A model generated the notes under the pieces. The model worked only from the letters and a program-made list of their open reading frames with translations, ran no database searches and was not told where the DNA came from. A stretch of 64,000 nucleotides of DNA from Leifsonia poae (GTDB lineage: Bacteria; Actinomycetota; Actinomycetes; Actinomycetales; Microbacteriaceae): assembly GCF_027921845.1 (NCBI RefSeq), contig NZ_BSEN01000013.1, positions 1-64,000 of the forward strand, given 5' to 3'. Position numbers and translations under genes: made by a program. This document shows positions 49,339 to 58,278 of the stretch, piece by piece (the stretch's first letter is position 1; each line of letters opens with the position of its first letter).

Positions 49339-51270
49339 ATGGAACGCCCTTCACCCCTGCTCTCCGTCGAGGGAGCCCCGGCCATCTGGCTGGGTGCCAA
49401 CTTCTGGTCGCGCACCGGCGGCCCGCTCATGTGGACCCGCTACGACCCGGCGGTCGTGCGAGAAGAACTGCGGGTCCTCGCCGAGCACGGCCTCAACATG
49501 ACCCGCTCGTTCTTCTACTGGCCCGACTTCCACCCCACCCCCGACACGCTCGACGAGCAGTGCATCGAGAACTTCCACGACTTCCTCGACGCCCACAGCG
49601 AGGTCGGGATGACCACCGTGCCGACCTTCCTCGTGGGTCACATGTCGGGGGAGAACTGGGACCCGGCGTGGCGTGACGGCCGCGACCTGTACAGCGACGT
49701 CTGGTTCGTCGGGCGGCAGGCCTGGTACGTGCGCGAGCTGACCGCGCGGTTCGCCGCGCATCCGGCTGTCGCGGGCTGGCTGCTCACCAACGAGGTGCCG
49801 ATCTACGGGGGTGAGGCGCCGCGCCCGATCGTCAACGCGTGGGCGTCGCTGCTCGTCAACGCCGTGCGCGCGGGCGGCGGAACGCAGCCGGTCGCCGTCG
49901 GCGACGGCGCCTGGGGCATCGAGACGACGGGGCATGACAACGGCTTCTCGTCCGTCGACATCGCCGCCTTTACGGACTTCGTCGGGCCGCACGTGTACCG
50001 CATGGAGTCGGACCAGACCCGCCAGCACCTCAAGGCCGCGTACATCGCCGAACTGTGCCAGATTGCCGGCCTGCCGGTGATCATGGAGGAGTTCGGGCTG
50101 ACGAGCGACTTCGTCTCGCCATCCGGCGCTGCGTCGTACTACCGGCAGCTGCTCTACAACACGCTGCTCGCCGGCGCGACCGGCTGGATCGCCTGGAACA
50201 ACACGGACTACGACGACCTCGTCGGCCAGCGCCCGTACTCGCATCACCCGTTCGAGCTGCACTTCGGGATCACGGACTCCTCCGGTGCGCCGAAGCCGCC
50301 GCTGCTCGAGCTCGCCCGGTTCGCCGGTGACCTCGCGGCGATCGACGTCGCCTCGGTCACGCGCTCGTCGGTCGACGCGGCACTGGTCGTGCCGTCGCAC
50401 CTCGCCGCGGACTACCCGTTCACGCAGGAGGCGGAGCGCGCGCTGATCGTCGCCGCCGGGGAGCAGGCGTACGTCGCCGCCCACGAGGCGCACGTGCCCG
50501 TCGCCGTGGTGCGCGAGGAGGAGGACGGGGGAGTGCCGTCCGGGTACGGGCTGTACATCCTGCCGTCGGTCAAGCAACTGTGCGGTCCGACGTGGCTGCA
50601 GCTTCGAGAACTCGCTTCGGCCGGGGCGACCGTCTACGCGTCGTACTGCGCCGGTGACATCGGCGTGCAGCGCGGGCCCTGGTGGGCGTACACCGAGGAG
50701 CTGTTCGGTGTGCAGCGCGAGTCGGCGTACGGGCTCGTCGAGCCGGTGGCGGACGACGTGGTCACCGTGCGGTTCCTCTCGTCGTTCGGCTCGATCGAGG
50801 AAGGGACCTCGCTCTCGTTCGCCGCCGCAGGCAATGAGCATTCGCGGTCGTTCCTCCCGGTGTCGGCGACGACGGGGACCATCATCGCGGTCGACCAGCA
50901 CGACAATCCGGTGATCGTGTCGCAGTCGCACGGGTCGGGGCGGGCCGTGCTGTCGACGTACCCGTTCGAGTACTTCGCCTCGGCGCTGCCGCGCGTGAAC
51001 CCGGAGGAGACGTGGCGGCTGTACGACGCGCTGGCCGTCGTCGCCGACCTCGAACGGGATGTCGTGCTGGACGATCCGCTCGTGTTCGTGGACTCGCTGG
51101 TGCATGCCGACGGGCGGCGGTTCGTGTTCTTCGTGTCGCAGCATCCGGCGTCGGTGACCGTGTCGCCGGTCGTGTCGGGTGGTGCGCTGCAGACGCTGGC
51201 GGGGGATGCGGTGTCGTCGGTGACGCTGGAGGGGTACGGGGTCGAGGTGCGGGAATTGGTTTGGGAGTAG
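49339..51270 (+). CDS. Cytosolic GH5-like glycoside hydrolase
   Basis: A 643-residue clan GH-A glycosidase. The catalytic barrel occupies about residues 1-330, with the acid/base in LLTNEVP (Glu152) and the nucleophile in IMEEFG (about Glu251), as in GH5 enzymes such as mannanases and beta-mannosidases. The second half (about 340-640) resembles a beta-galactosidase-type trimerisation domain plus a beta-domain (LYILPSVKQLCGPTWLQLREL). It has no signal peptide, so it should act on the imported oligosaccharide in the cytosol. The substrate is probably a beta-mannoside or beta-glucoside, but this is not certain. Confidence 0.85.
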   Translation: MERPSPLLSVEGAPAIWLGANFWSRTGGPLMWTRYDPAVVREELRVLAEHGLNMTRSFFYWPDFHPTPDTLDEQCIENFHDFLDAHSEVGMTTVPTFLVGHMSGENWDPAWRDGRDLYSDVWFVGRQAWYVRELTARFAAHPAVAGWLLTNEVPIYGGEAPRPIVNAWASLLVNAVRAGGGTQPVAVGDGAWGIETTGHDNGFSSVDIAAFTDFVGPHVYRMESDQTRQHLKAAYIAELCQIAGLPVIMEEFGLTSDFVSPSGAASYYRQLLYNTLLAGATGWIAWNNTDYDDLVGQRPYSHHPFELHFGITDSSGAPKPPLLELARFAGDLAAIDVASVTRSSVDAALVVPSHLAADYPFTQEAERALIVAAGEQAYVAAHEAHVPVAVVREEEDGGVPSGYGLYILPSVKQLCGPTWLQLRELASAGATVYASYCAGDIGVQRGPWWAYTEELFGVQRESAYGLVEPVADDVVTVRFLSSFGSIEEGTSLSFAAAGNEHSRSFLPVSATTGTIIAVDQHDNPVIVSQSHGSGRAVLSTYPFEYFASALPRVNPEETWRLYDALAVVADLERDVVLDDPLVFVDSLVHADGRRFVFFVSQHPASVTVSPVVSGGALQTLAGDAVSSVTLEGYGVEVRELVWE

Positions 51271-51323
51271 GGGTGGGCAGTGCTGGTCGGGCTGGCGTGG
51301 TGCCGGTCGGGCTGGCGCTGGCG

Positions 51324-51410
51324 TAACTCCGGAAGTCTCATGCGACACGCGGGCGCTGCGCGTCTAACTCCGGAACTTGCGCTTCACCCCGGCTCGAACT
51401 TCCGGAGTTA
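51324..51410. repeat. Triple AACTCCGGAA palindromic module, locus B
   Basis: TAACTCCGGAAGT (51324-51336) and TAACTCCGGAACT (51365-51377) in direct orientation, then ACTTCCGGAGTTA (51398-51410) inverted. Copy 3 is the exact complement of copy 1 and near-complementary to copy 2, so two alternative hairpins are possible. The word matches locus A at 12713-12801. It follows the glycosidase gene and may also end that operon. Confidence 0.8.
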
Positions 51411-51482
51411 TGCGAGGTCCCGCTCCCGCCGCACGCGCTCGGGCCGCTCACGCTCGTGGCACGACCTCCCTCGCGGACACGC

Positions 51483-51488
51483 TAGTAT
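51483..51488 (+). promoter_or_regulatory. -10 box of the tRNA-Pro gene
   Basis: TAGTAT lies 38 bases before the mature tRNA. No clear -35 hexamer is seen upstream. Confidence 0.45.
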
Positions 51489-51526
51489 GGTCAAGTTGCT
51501 TTGGGGCTCCACCCTCGAAGCAGCAT

Positions 51527-51600
<74 letters not shown>

Positions 51601-51604
51601 CGTA

Positions 51605-51665
51605 ACGACAAAAAGAAGAGGGTGACCGCTCGCATGGCGAGCGGTCACCCTCTTCTTTTTGTCGT
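51605..51665 (+). terminator. 29-bp perfect terminator hairpin after tRNA-Pro
   Basis: Perfectly paired arms at 51605-51633 and 51637-51665 with a three-base loop. The right arm ends CTTCTTTTTGTCGT, giving a T-run on the plus strand; by symmetry it also gives one on the minus strand. It is an unusually long, bidirectional intrinsic terminator. Confidence 0.9.
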
Positions 51666-51682
51666 CACTTGCTGCTGACTAT

Positions 51683-51708
51683 CGGGGTCCCCGCCGCGAG
51701 GGACCCCG
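51683..51708 (-). terminator. GC hairpin beyond the small membrane gene
   Basis: CGGGGTCCC (51683-51691) pairs with GGGACCCCG (51700-51708) around eight bases. It lies downstream of the small minus-strand gene that ends at 51772 and may terminate it. There is no T-run. Confidence 0.45.
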
Positions 51709-51771
51709 GGCGCCGCCCCGAGCGCAGCGAGGCGCGGCAGCTGGGGGAGCGCGCGGGGCGCAGCCCGAGCG

Positions 51772-52017
51772 CTAGCGCTGACGCAGCTTTCTGACTGTCA
51801 CCAGAACCCCGATCGTCGTCACGATGGACCCGAGCATCAGAAAGCCGATCGGGAACGCCAGATTCCATGCGCCAGCCGCGGGAAGCGGATACGTCCCACT
51901 AGTCAGGAAATAGCTCAAGAGGAGCGCGAGGCCTGCCGCGAGGACCCCCCAACCCACCCAGAGGAGATACGTGATCCGATAGCTCCGCCACAGCCTCTGT
52001 AACCCACCGTTGGTCAT
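51772..52017 (-). CDS. Small two-helix membrane protein
   Basis: An 81-residue protein starting MTNGGLQRLWRSYRITYLLW, with two hydrophobic helices (about 16-36 and 46-72) and a basic end (VRKLRQR). A TAGATT box (minus strand, 52025-52030) ends seven bases before the ATG at 52017, supporting this start over a longer upstream frame. I recognise no family. It lies next to a tRNA gene and could be a remnant of transferred DNA, but nothing else supports that. Confidence 0.6.
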   Translation of the reverse strand: MTNGGLQRLWRSYRITYLLWVGWGVLAAGLALLLSYFLTSGTYPLPAAGAWNLAFPIGFLMLGSIVTTIGVLVTVRKLRQR

Positions 52018-52157
52018 GAGAGCTAATCTAACGGCCGCTTGGTCGCATGCACGTGGCCGGGTCCGAGTCCTGACGCAGCACGAATTCACCGACCGACTGA
52101 CCGTGTCGATCGACGCAGCCGGCCCGGAGCATCCGGCGGTGGGGTAGCTTGTGGACT

Positions 52158-53009
52158 GTGTCGATGCGGAAGCGTGTCAATGGTGTCCTGTCCCGGCTGA
52201 CCGGGTACGAACTGCGGCGCGCGCGGCCCCGTGCCGACGGCCCGACGCCGGCGAGAACACCGACGGCGCCCACGCCCTCGGCGCGCACACCAGCGGCCGA
52301 CGCGTCGGTGCCTGAGGCTCCTCCAGTTGTGAAGATTCCCACGGACATCGACGAGGAGGCCGCCGCGATCATCCGGGCGGTGCAGCCGTACACGATGACG
52401 AACATCGAGAAGCTGTACGCCGTCATCATGGCCGCGCGCTACGTCACCCGGTACGACATCCCCGGCGCGGTGGTCGAGTGCGGCGTGTGGCGCGGCGGGA
52501 GCGTGCATGCGATCGCCCGGGCGCTGGATGCTGTCGGCTCGCACGAGCGTGACGTGTACCTGTTCGACACGTTCGAAGGGATGACCGAGCCGGGGCCGCG
52601 GGACAAGCGCGGCGACGGTCGGCCCGCTGCCGAACTGCTGGCGTCGTACGACAAGACGTCCCGGGTGTGGGCGTACGCCTCCCTCGAGGATGTGCAGGAG
52701 GGCTTCCATGAGGTCCCCTACCCGGCGGAGAAGCTCCATTTCATCAAGGGGCCGGTCGAGGAGACCGTCCCCAGCCAGGCGCCCGAGCGCATCGCCGTAC
52801 TGCGACTGGACACGGACTGGTACGAATCGACAGCGCACGAGCTGACGCATCTGTACGAACGGCTGTCGCCGGGCGGCGTTCTGCTGCTCGACGACTATGG
52901 GTGGTGGCAGGGATCGCGCGAGGCCGTCGACGAATTCATCGCACGCACCGGCGCCCGCCTCTACCTCGCCCGCACCGGCAGCGGGCGCGTCGCGATCAAA
53001 CCCGAGTGA
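52158..53009 (+). CDS. TylF/MycF family methyltransferase
   Basis: A 283-residue protein of the TylF (macrocin O-methyltransferase) family: VVECGVWRGGSVHAIARAL (SAM site), YLFDTFEGMTEPG, LRLDTDWYEST and LLLDDYGWWQGSREAVDEF (metal and catalytic residues). Such enzymes O-methylate sugars in antibiotics or glycans. The N-terminal 50 residues contain a Pro/Thr/Ala-rich linker. TAGCTT (52145-52150) lies seven bases before the GTG at 52158, so it is leaderless. No glycan or antibiotic cluster surrounds it, so the substrate is unknown. Confidence 0.88.
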   Translation: MSMRKRVNGVLSRLTGYELRRARPRADGPTPARTPTAPTPSARTPAADASVPEAPPVVKIPTDIDEEAAAIIRAVQPYTMTNIEKLYAVIMAARYVTRYDIPGAVVECGVWRGGSVHAIARALDAVGSHERDVYLFDTFEGMTEPGPRDKRGDGRPAAELLASYDKTSRVWAYASLEDVQEGFHEVPYPAEKLHFIKGPVEETVPSQAPERIAVLRLDTDWYESTAHELTHLYERLSPGGVLLLDDYGWWQGSREAVDEFIARTGARLYLARTGSGRVAIKPE

Positions 53010-53014
53010 TACGC

Positions 53015-53043
53015 GACGACCGGGGCCACACGCCCCGGTCGTC
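53015..53043. terminator. Hairpin between convergent genes
   Basis: GACGACCGGGGC (53015-53026) pairs perfectly with 53032-53043 around CACAC, six bases after the methyltransferase stop. It is a likely terminator for this gene and possibly for the convergent hydrolase gene. Confidence 0.75.
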
Positions 53044-53071
53044 TCGTCGATCGCTCTCGGCCGACGAACCG

Positions 53072-53983
53072 TCATCGGCCGGTCAGGCTCCCGCTGTCAC
53101 CCCCGAGGAAGTCGACGAGCAGTTCGTTGACGCGCCCGGCCTCGTCGTGGTGCACCCAGTGCGACGCGTTGGGCAAGCGCTCGACTGAGACCAGGTTGGG
53201 TACGTCCTCCGCGTGCGGTTCGGCGAGGTCGGCGCCGAGGTACCGGTCTTCCTGTCCCCAGATGACGAGGGTGGGTGCCGTGATGGTCAGAACCTTCTGC
53301 TTCGACCCGAGGCGGACCGCCGCGCGGTAGTAGTCGATCATGCCTGTGGCCGCTCCCTGCTGCGACCAGGCCGAACGGTACTGATCCAGCTCCTGCTGCG
53401 TGTACGCCGGATGCGCGTCGCGGAGGAAGCCCGTGAAGAACTTCCAGTTGTCGCGGGCGGCGCGACGCTCCGGTGAACCCGCGAGCTGGAAGTAGAAGAA
53501 GTACCAGCTCCTCAGCAGCTGCCGCGGGTTCTTCAGCCCCTCGTTCAGCTTGCGCGGGTGCGCCGCGTTCAGGATGACGAGACGGTCCACGACCTCCGGG
53601 TTGTTCATCGCCAGTGTCCAGGCGACCGATCCGCCCCAGTCGTGTCCGACCACCGTCGCCGTCTCGCTCCCGAGCGCCCGGATGAGGCCCCGGATGTCCG
53701 CGGCGGGCTTGTCGGCCGTGTAGTCGGTGAACGCCGCGGGCTTCGAAGACAGGTTGTAGCCGCGCAGGTCCGGTGCGACCACGTGGTAGCCCGCGTTCAC
53801 GAGCGGCGCGATCTGCTCCCGCCAGGTGTACCAGAAGGCCGGGAAACCGTGCAGGAGGATGACGAGGGGTCCCTCGCCGGCTTCGACGTAGTGCAGTGTC
53901 ACCTCGCCGACGTCCGCGTAGCCCTCGGTGAGTGCGGTACGCACGTCGACCGCTGCGCTGGTGAGTGTGCTTGTGGTGTTCAT
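53072..53983 (-). CDS. Epoxide-hydrolase-like alpha/beta hydrolase
   Basis: A 303-residue alpha/beta hydrolase. The oxyanion motif is LHGFPAFWYTWR, the nucleophile Asp115 lies in VVGHDWGGSVAW, the acid is in IWGQEDRYL, and the His is in NASHWVHHDE. An Asp nucleophile with HGxP points to epoxide hydrolase or haloacid/haloalkane chemistry rather than an esterase. The ATG at 53983 has AAAGGGG upstream. It is divergent from the large LuxR regulator gene, which is its likely controller. Confidence 0.88.
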   Translation of the reverse strand: MNTTSTLTSAAVDVRTALTEGYADVGEVTLHYVEAGEGPLVILLHGFPAFWYTWREQIAPLVNAGYHVVAPDLRGYNLSSKPAAFTDYTADKPAADIRGLIRALGSETATVVGHDWGGSVAWTLAMNNPEVVDRLVILNAAHPRKLNEGLKNPRQLLRSWYFFYFQLAGSPERRAARDNWKFFTGFLRDAHPAYTQQELDQYRSAWSQQGAATGMIDYYRAAVRLGSKQKVLTITAPTLVIWGQEDRYLGADLAEPHAEDVPNLVSVERLPNASHWVHHDEAGRVNELLVDFLGGDSGSLTGR

Positions 53984-54165
53984 GATCAATCCCCTTTCAA
54001 GAGATCTCGTTGCTGATGTCATCGATCCTGTTCCTGTCGCTTTCCCTTCGCGCCCGGGAGATGCCCGGGTCCGCACCCCGGCGCCCGGCGCCCGGGGGTC
54101 GGCGCCGACCGCCTCTTGCCAGGGATCACGGCGATCCCTAATGTCGGAACTGGCGGTGGGTTGCC

Positions 54166-57006
54166 ATGACGAGTCATGAAGAGAGCCGCGCACTGCACGG
54201 CAGGCGCGGCGAGTGCGAGCAGCTGGATGCGGTGCTGGCGAACGCGGTATCAGGCCGCAGCCAGGTGCTGGTGCTGCGAGGCGAGGCGGGCGTCGGCAAG
54301 ACGGCGCTGCTCGATTACGTCGTGCAGCGCGCGGACGGCTTCGTGATCGCCCGGGCGACGGGTGTCGAGTCGGAGGTCGAACTCGCGTACTCGGTTCTCC
54401 AGCAGCTGTGCGCTCCGTTCCTCGACCGCGTCACCCACCTCCCCGAGCCTCAGCGCCAGGCGCTGGGTGTCGCGTTCGGCTCGCAGAGCGGCGAGCCGCC
54501 GGATCGGTTTCTCGTCGGTCTTGCCGTGCTCGGCCTCTTCGCGGAGGTGGCCGAAACCGCACCGCTGCTCTGCGCTCTCGACGACGCCCAGTGGATCGAT
54601 ACCGCGTCGGCTCTGACGTTGACGTTCGTGGCCCGCCGCCTCGTCGCGGAGCGGGTCGGGATGGTCTTCGCGGTGCGGGATGCGACGGATGCCGGCGAGG
54701 GAAGCGATGGGAGCGATGCGTTGGCGGCCCTCCCCACCCTCGTCGTTCGCGGTCTCGCCGACGCCGATGCCGCGGCCCTGCTCGATTCGGTGATCGTGGG
54801 GCCGTTGGATGAGCGGGTGCGCAGCCGGATCATCGCCGAGGCGCGCGGCAACCCGCTCGCGCTCCTCGAACTGCCGCGCGACCTGGACGCGGCGGAGCTG
54901 GCCTTCGGCAACGGTGCGGCCGACCGGTCGGCGCTCACCGGCCGGATCGAACAGGGCTTCATCCGGCGACTGGAGCAACTTCCCGAGCCGACCCGGCAGC
55001 TGATGCTGATCGCGGCCGCCGACCCGTCCGGGGATGTCACCTTGCTGTGGAGGGCCGCCGCCCGGCTCGGCATTCCGGCCGATGCGGCGACACCGGCACA
55101 GGAGGCCGGCCTGCTGGATCTCGGCGCTCAGGTCCGGTTCCGGCATCCCCTGATGCGGTCCGCGGTCTACCGCGCCGCCTCCGAACTGGATCGGCGCAGG
55201 GCGCACGAGGTGCTCGCGGCGGCCATCATCGGCGACAGTGACTCCGACTACCTCGCCTGGCACCGGGCCGTCGCGGCCGGTGGTCTGGACGAGGGTGTCG
55301 CCGCCGAACTCGAGGCCTCGGCCGTCCGTGCGCGGGCGCGCGGTGGATGGGCGGCGGCCGCCGCATTTCTGACCCGCTCCATGGAACTGACTCCTGAGCC
55401 CGCAGAACGCGCCCGGCGGGCTCTCGCCGCGGCGAACGCCCGGCTGCAGGCCGGTGCCACCGACGCGGCGCACACCATGCTCGCGATCGCCTCGGCCGGA
55501 CCCCTCGGCGAGCTCGACGATGCACGGGCGCAACTGCTCGGAGCAGAGATCTCGTTCGCGTCCACGCGCGGGCGCGAGGCCCCATCGCTACTGCTTCGCG
55601 CCGCGAAGCGGTTCGAGGCGCTGGACGCCACGGTGGCGCGTGAGACGTATCTCGACGCGTTCACCGCGGCGCTCTTCGCGGGACGCCTCGCGGGTGGCGG
55701 TGGTGCGCTCGACGACGTGGCGGACTCGATCATCGACGCGCGCTGGGGCGACTCGGGAAGGAGGCTTCCGACCGCCTGTGAGCTGTTGCTGAACGGCCTC
55801 GCCGTGCTCGTCAGGAGCGGTTACGCCGCAGGCGTTCCGATGCTTCGCCGCGCCCTCGATGCGCTGAGGAGAGAGGGGATCGGCGACGCGGACGCCCTGC
55901 GCTGGCTCTGGCCGGCTTCACGTGCGGCCCGTGCGATCGGCGATGACGTCGGTTGGCTCGGCCTCACGGAGCAACTCGTCGCCGTCGCGCGGCGGACCGG
56001 CGCCCTCGCCATGCTGCCCATCGCCCTCACCGAGCGTTTCACCGTCGAGCTCTTCACGGGGGATCTCGCGGCCGCGCTCGCGCTCGCCGTCGAGGCGGAC
56101 GCGGTGACCGCGGCCACCGGCAACGCCCTGTCTCCGCACATCGCGTTCCTGCGCGCGGCGTGGAGCGGCAGCGAGACCGAGGCGCGTGCGCTGATCGACG
56201 TCAGCCGCAGCGACGTCTCCGCGCGCGGTGAGGGTCTCTGGCTCATGGGAACGGAGCTGACGAGTGCCGTCTTCCTGAACAGTTTCGGACGGTACGACGA
56301 GGCGCTGGCGACGGCCGAGCACGCCGCCGAGCATCCGTTCGAGCTGGGGCTCTCGACCTGGGTCTACCCGGAGCTGGTCGAAGCCGCGGTGCGCAGCGAC
56401 CAGGCGGAGCGCGGGGCGGCCGCGTTCGGCCGGCTGGAGGAGATCGCCCGCGCGAGCGGCACCGACTGGTCGCTCGGCGTTCTGGCACGTTGCCGTGCCC
56501 TGCTCGGCGACGACGACATCGCCGAGGCGTCGTATCAGGAATCGGCCGAACGCCTGAGTGGAACGCGCATCCGGATGGCGCTGGCGCGCACGAACCTGCT
56601 GTACGGCGAGTGGCTGCGCCGCAGCGGCCGGCGCATGGATGCGCGGGTGCAGCTGCGTCGGGCCCACGAGTTCTTCCGCGAGGCCGGGATGGAAGGCTTC
56701 GCGGAACGAACGCGGCGCGAACTGGCGGCGACCGGTGAGACTGTGCGCGCCCGCTCGGTCGACACCGCGAACGAGCTGACTGCACAGGAGGCCCTCATCG
56801 CACGCCTCGCGGCGGAGGGCAGGAGCAATCCGGAGATCGGGGCGCAGCTCTTCATCAGCCCGCGAACCGTCGAGTGGCATCTCGGCAAGGTGTTCACCAA
56901 GCTCGGTGTCACATCGCGCAGGGGACTACGCGCGACAGCCGTGGCGCCGGCCGGGCCGGGGCTGGGCTCGCCCGCGGCCGCACGCTACCAGGGCAGGATG
57001 CCGTAG
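54166..57006 (+). CDS. Large ATP-binding LuxR family (LAL) regulator
   Basis: A 946-residue LAL-type transcription factor. The N-terminal STAND/AAA domain has Walker A GEAGVGKTALLDYV and Walker B LLCALDDAQWID. A long helical, TPR-like middle (about 380-850) leads to a C-terminal LuxR HTH (LTAQEALIARLAAEGRSNPE and ISPRTVEWHLGKVFTKLGV). Such proteins sense an inducer through the ATPase and repeat region. It is divergently placed from the epoxide-hydrolase-like gene with a 182-base shared control region. Confidence 0.93.
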   Translation: MTSHEESRALHGRRGECEQLDAVLANAVSGRSQVLVLRGEAGVGKTALLDYVVQRADGFVIARATGVESEVELAYSVLQQLCAPFLDRVTHLPEPQRQALGVAFGSQSGEPPDRFLVGLAVLGLFAEVAETAPLLCALDDAQWIDTASALTLTFVARRLVAERVGMVFAVRDATDAGEGSDGSDALAALPTLVVRGLADADAAALLDSVIVGPLDERVRSRIIAEARGNPLALLELPRDLDAAELAFGNGAADRSALTGRIEQGFIRRLEQLPEPTRQLMLIAAADPSGDVTLLWRAAARLGIPADAATPAQEAGLLDLGAQVRFRHPLMRSAVYRAASELDRRRAHEVLAAAIIGDSDSDYLAWHRAVAAGGLDEGVAAELEASAVRARARGGWAAAAAFLTRSMELTPEPAERARRALAAANARLQAGATDAAHTMLAIASAGPLGELDDARAQLLGAEISFASTRGREAPSLLLRAAKRFEALDATVARETYLDAFTAALFAGRLAGGGGALDDVADSIIDARWGDSGRRLPTACELLLNGLAVLVRSGYAAGVPMLRRALDALRREGIGDADALRWLWPASRAARAIGDDVGWLGLTEQLVAVARRTGALAMLPIALTERFTVELFTGDLAAALALAVEADAVTAATGNALSPHIAFLRAAWSGSETEARALIDVSRSDVSARGEGLWLMGTELTSAVFLNSFGRYDEALATAEHAAEHPFELGLSTWVYPELVEAAVRSDQAERGAAAFGRLEEIARASGTDWSLGVLARCRALLGDDDIAEASYQESAERLSGTRIRMALARTNLLYGEWLRRSGRRMDARVQLRRAHEFFREAGMEGFAERTRRELAATGETVRARSVDTANELTAQEALIARLAAEGRSNPEIGAQLFISPRTVEWHLGKVFTKLGVTSRRGLRATAVAPAGPGLGSPAAARYQGRMP

Positions 57007-57043
57007 CCGCCGTCTCCCTCGGCCAGGGCCGCCGGCTTCGCCA

Positions 57044-57457
57044 TCACGCCGGTGGGGAGACCAGAGACTGGTACTCCGGGTGCTTCTCGACGAACGCCTT
57101 GACGACGGGGCATTCGATGACGATCGTGCGACCGCCGGACCGGATCTGGTCGAGCACTCTGCGGACCAGCTCGGAGGCGACACCCTGACCTTGGAACTCC
57201 GGGTAGACGTAGGTGTGGATCAACGTCACGACGTCGTCCTGCACGCGGTAGGTGATCCCGCCGATGAGGGTGTCGCCGCTGACGGCTTCGAACGTCTTGT
57301 CGGCTTCATTGTCCACGATGAAGAAGTCGATTCCGGTGCTCGGGGCAGCGCCGGCCTTCACTTCGTCGACCAATTCGGGCTGGGTTTCGCTCAGGAACCC
57401 TGCGCCGTCCGGGTAACCGGCTTCGTCGGGGTACTCGTCTCGATTGTTCTCGGTCAT
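57044..57457 (-). CDS. GNAT family N-acetyltransferase
   Basis: A 137-residue protein. After an acidic, probably disordered stretch of about 40 residues comes a short GNAT domain like the YidJ/CG type (FFIVDNEADKTFEAV, TYVYPEFQGQGVASELVRRVL, IECPVVKAFVEKHPEYQSL). The acetyl-CoA loop is QGQGVA. AGAGGA precedes the ATG at 57457. The acceptor is unknown. Convergent with the LAL gene. Confidence 0.85.
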   Translation of the reverse strand: MTENNRDEYPDEAGYPDGAGFLSETQPELVDEVKAGAAPSTGIDFFIVDNEADKTFEAVSGDTLIGGITYRVQDDVVTLIHTYVYPEFQGQGVASELVRRVLDQIRSGGRTIVIECPVVKAFVEKHPEYQSLVSPPA

Positions 57458-57531
57458 TCGGAGGTTCCTCTTTCTGTTCGGGCGCGGCGGGGCGGATCGG
57501 GCGGATCGGGCGGATCGAGTGGTGCGGGTCG

Positions 57532-58119
57532 TCAGCGGCGGCCGCCTCGGCGTGAGAGCAGCAGTGTGAAGGCGGCGGCCGTGCCCAGTCCGTAGACGAG
57601 GTGGGCGGCGAGATCCTTGCCGAGTGTCTTGGCGTCGTACTCGGTGATGGGCTTGTAGAGACGCATCGGAGGCAGGATGACATAGCTGAACGCCCACATC
57701 CCGGCCCCGAAGATCAGCCCGTAGCCGGTTCGCGGCTTGCGGAGCGATGCGGCGACCATCGCGTAGACCACGGCGCCCGAGAGGGAGTATCCCCAATGCA
57801 TGACGTTGTTGGTGAGGCGAGCGCGCGAGTCGGGAAGCGTCCGCTCGAACAGTCCGTCGATGATCCGTCGCCCGACCTGGGCGGGAGCCGGGGCCTTGTC
57901 CCAGTCCGTGACGTCGGACGAGAACTCCCACTCGGCGAACGGTTCGTCACCGTGCTCCCGCCGGTACTGGGCGTAGAGCCACAGGTCCATGGCGAGCGTG
58001 CCGACCACGCCCGCGGCGGCACCTCGCGCGACGGCGCCCACCGGGGTGACCTGGGGTCGTCGTGACTCCGTCGAGGTATGCGCACACGATTGCATCCCGT
58101 TGCGCGCTGCAGCACTCAT
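57532..58119 (-). CDS. Membrane protein of unknown function
   Basis: A 195-residue protein with about three or four hydrophobic segments: VGAVARGAAAGVVGTLAMDL near residues 29-48, then about 115-130, 140-158 and 175-190. A conserved-looking soluble part contains EFSSDVTDWDKAPAPAQVGR. Its ATG at 58119 has GAGGAG at good spacing. Together with the GNAT gene it forms a minus-strand pair, divergent from padR across the PadR operator, so it may be a PadR target. Confidence 0.7.
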   Translation of the reverse strand: MSAAARNGMQSCAHTSTESRRPQVTPVGAVARGAAAGVVGTLAMDLWLYAQYRREHGDEPFAEWEFSSDVTDWDKAPAPAQVGRRIIDGLFERTLPDSRARLTNNVMHWGYSLSGAVVYAMVAASLRKPRTGYGLIFGAGMWAFSYVILPPMRLYKPITEYDAKTLGKDLAAHLVYGLGTAAAFTLLLSRRGGRR

Positions 58120-58232
58120 GATTTCGCTCCTCACCGCTGGGAGACCGCCCTGTCCCGAATGTCCTCCTGGTCGTGATCCCGTGTCAAGAGCGCTCGCCGC
58201 AGCCTGCTCGTGCCCCTATCGCAGGACCGGTT

Positions 58233-58256
58233 AACGATATATCGTTGAGTATCGTT
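58233..58256. promoter_or_regulatory. PadR-type operator
   Basis: AACGATATATCGTT at 58233-58246 is a perfect 14-base palindrome, followed four bases later by a half-site ATCGTT (58251-58256). AT-rich palindromes of this kind upstream of padR genes are usual autoregulatory sites. Confidence 0.75.
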
Positions 58257-58278
58257 GACGTTCACTGAGGAGGACATC

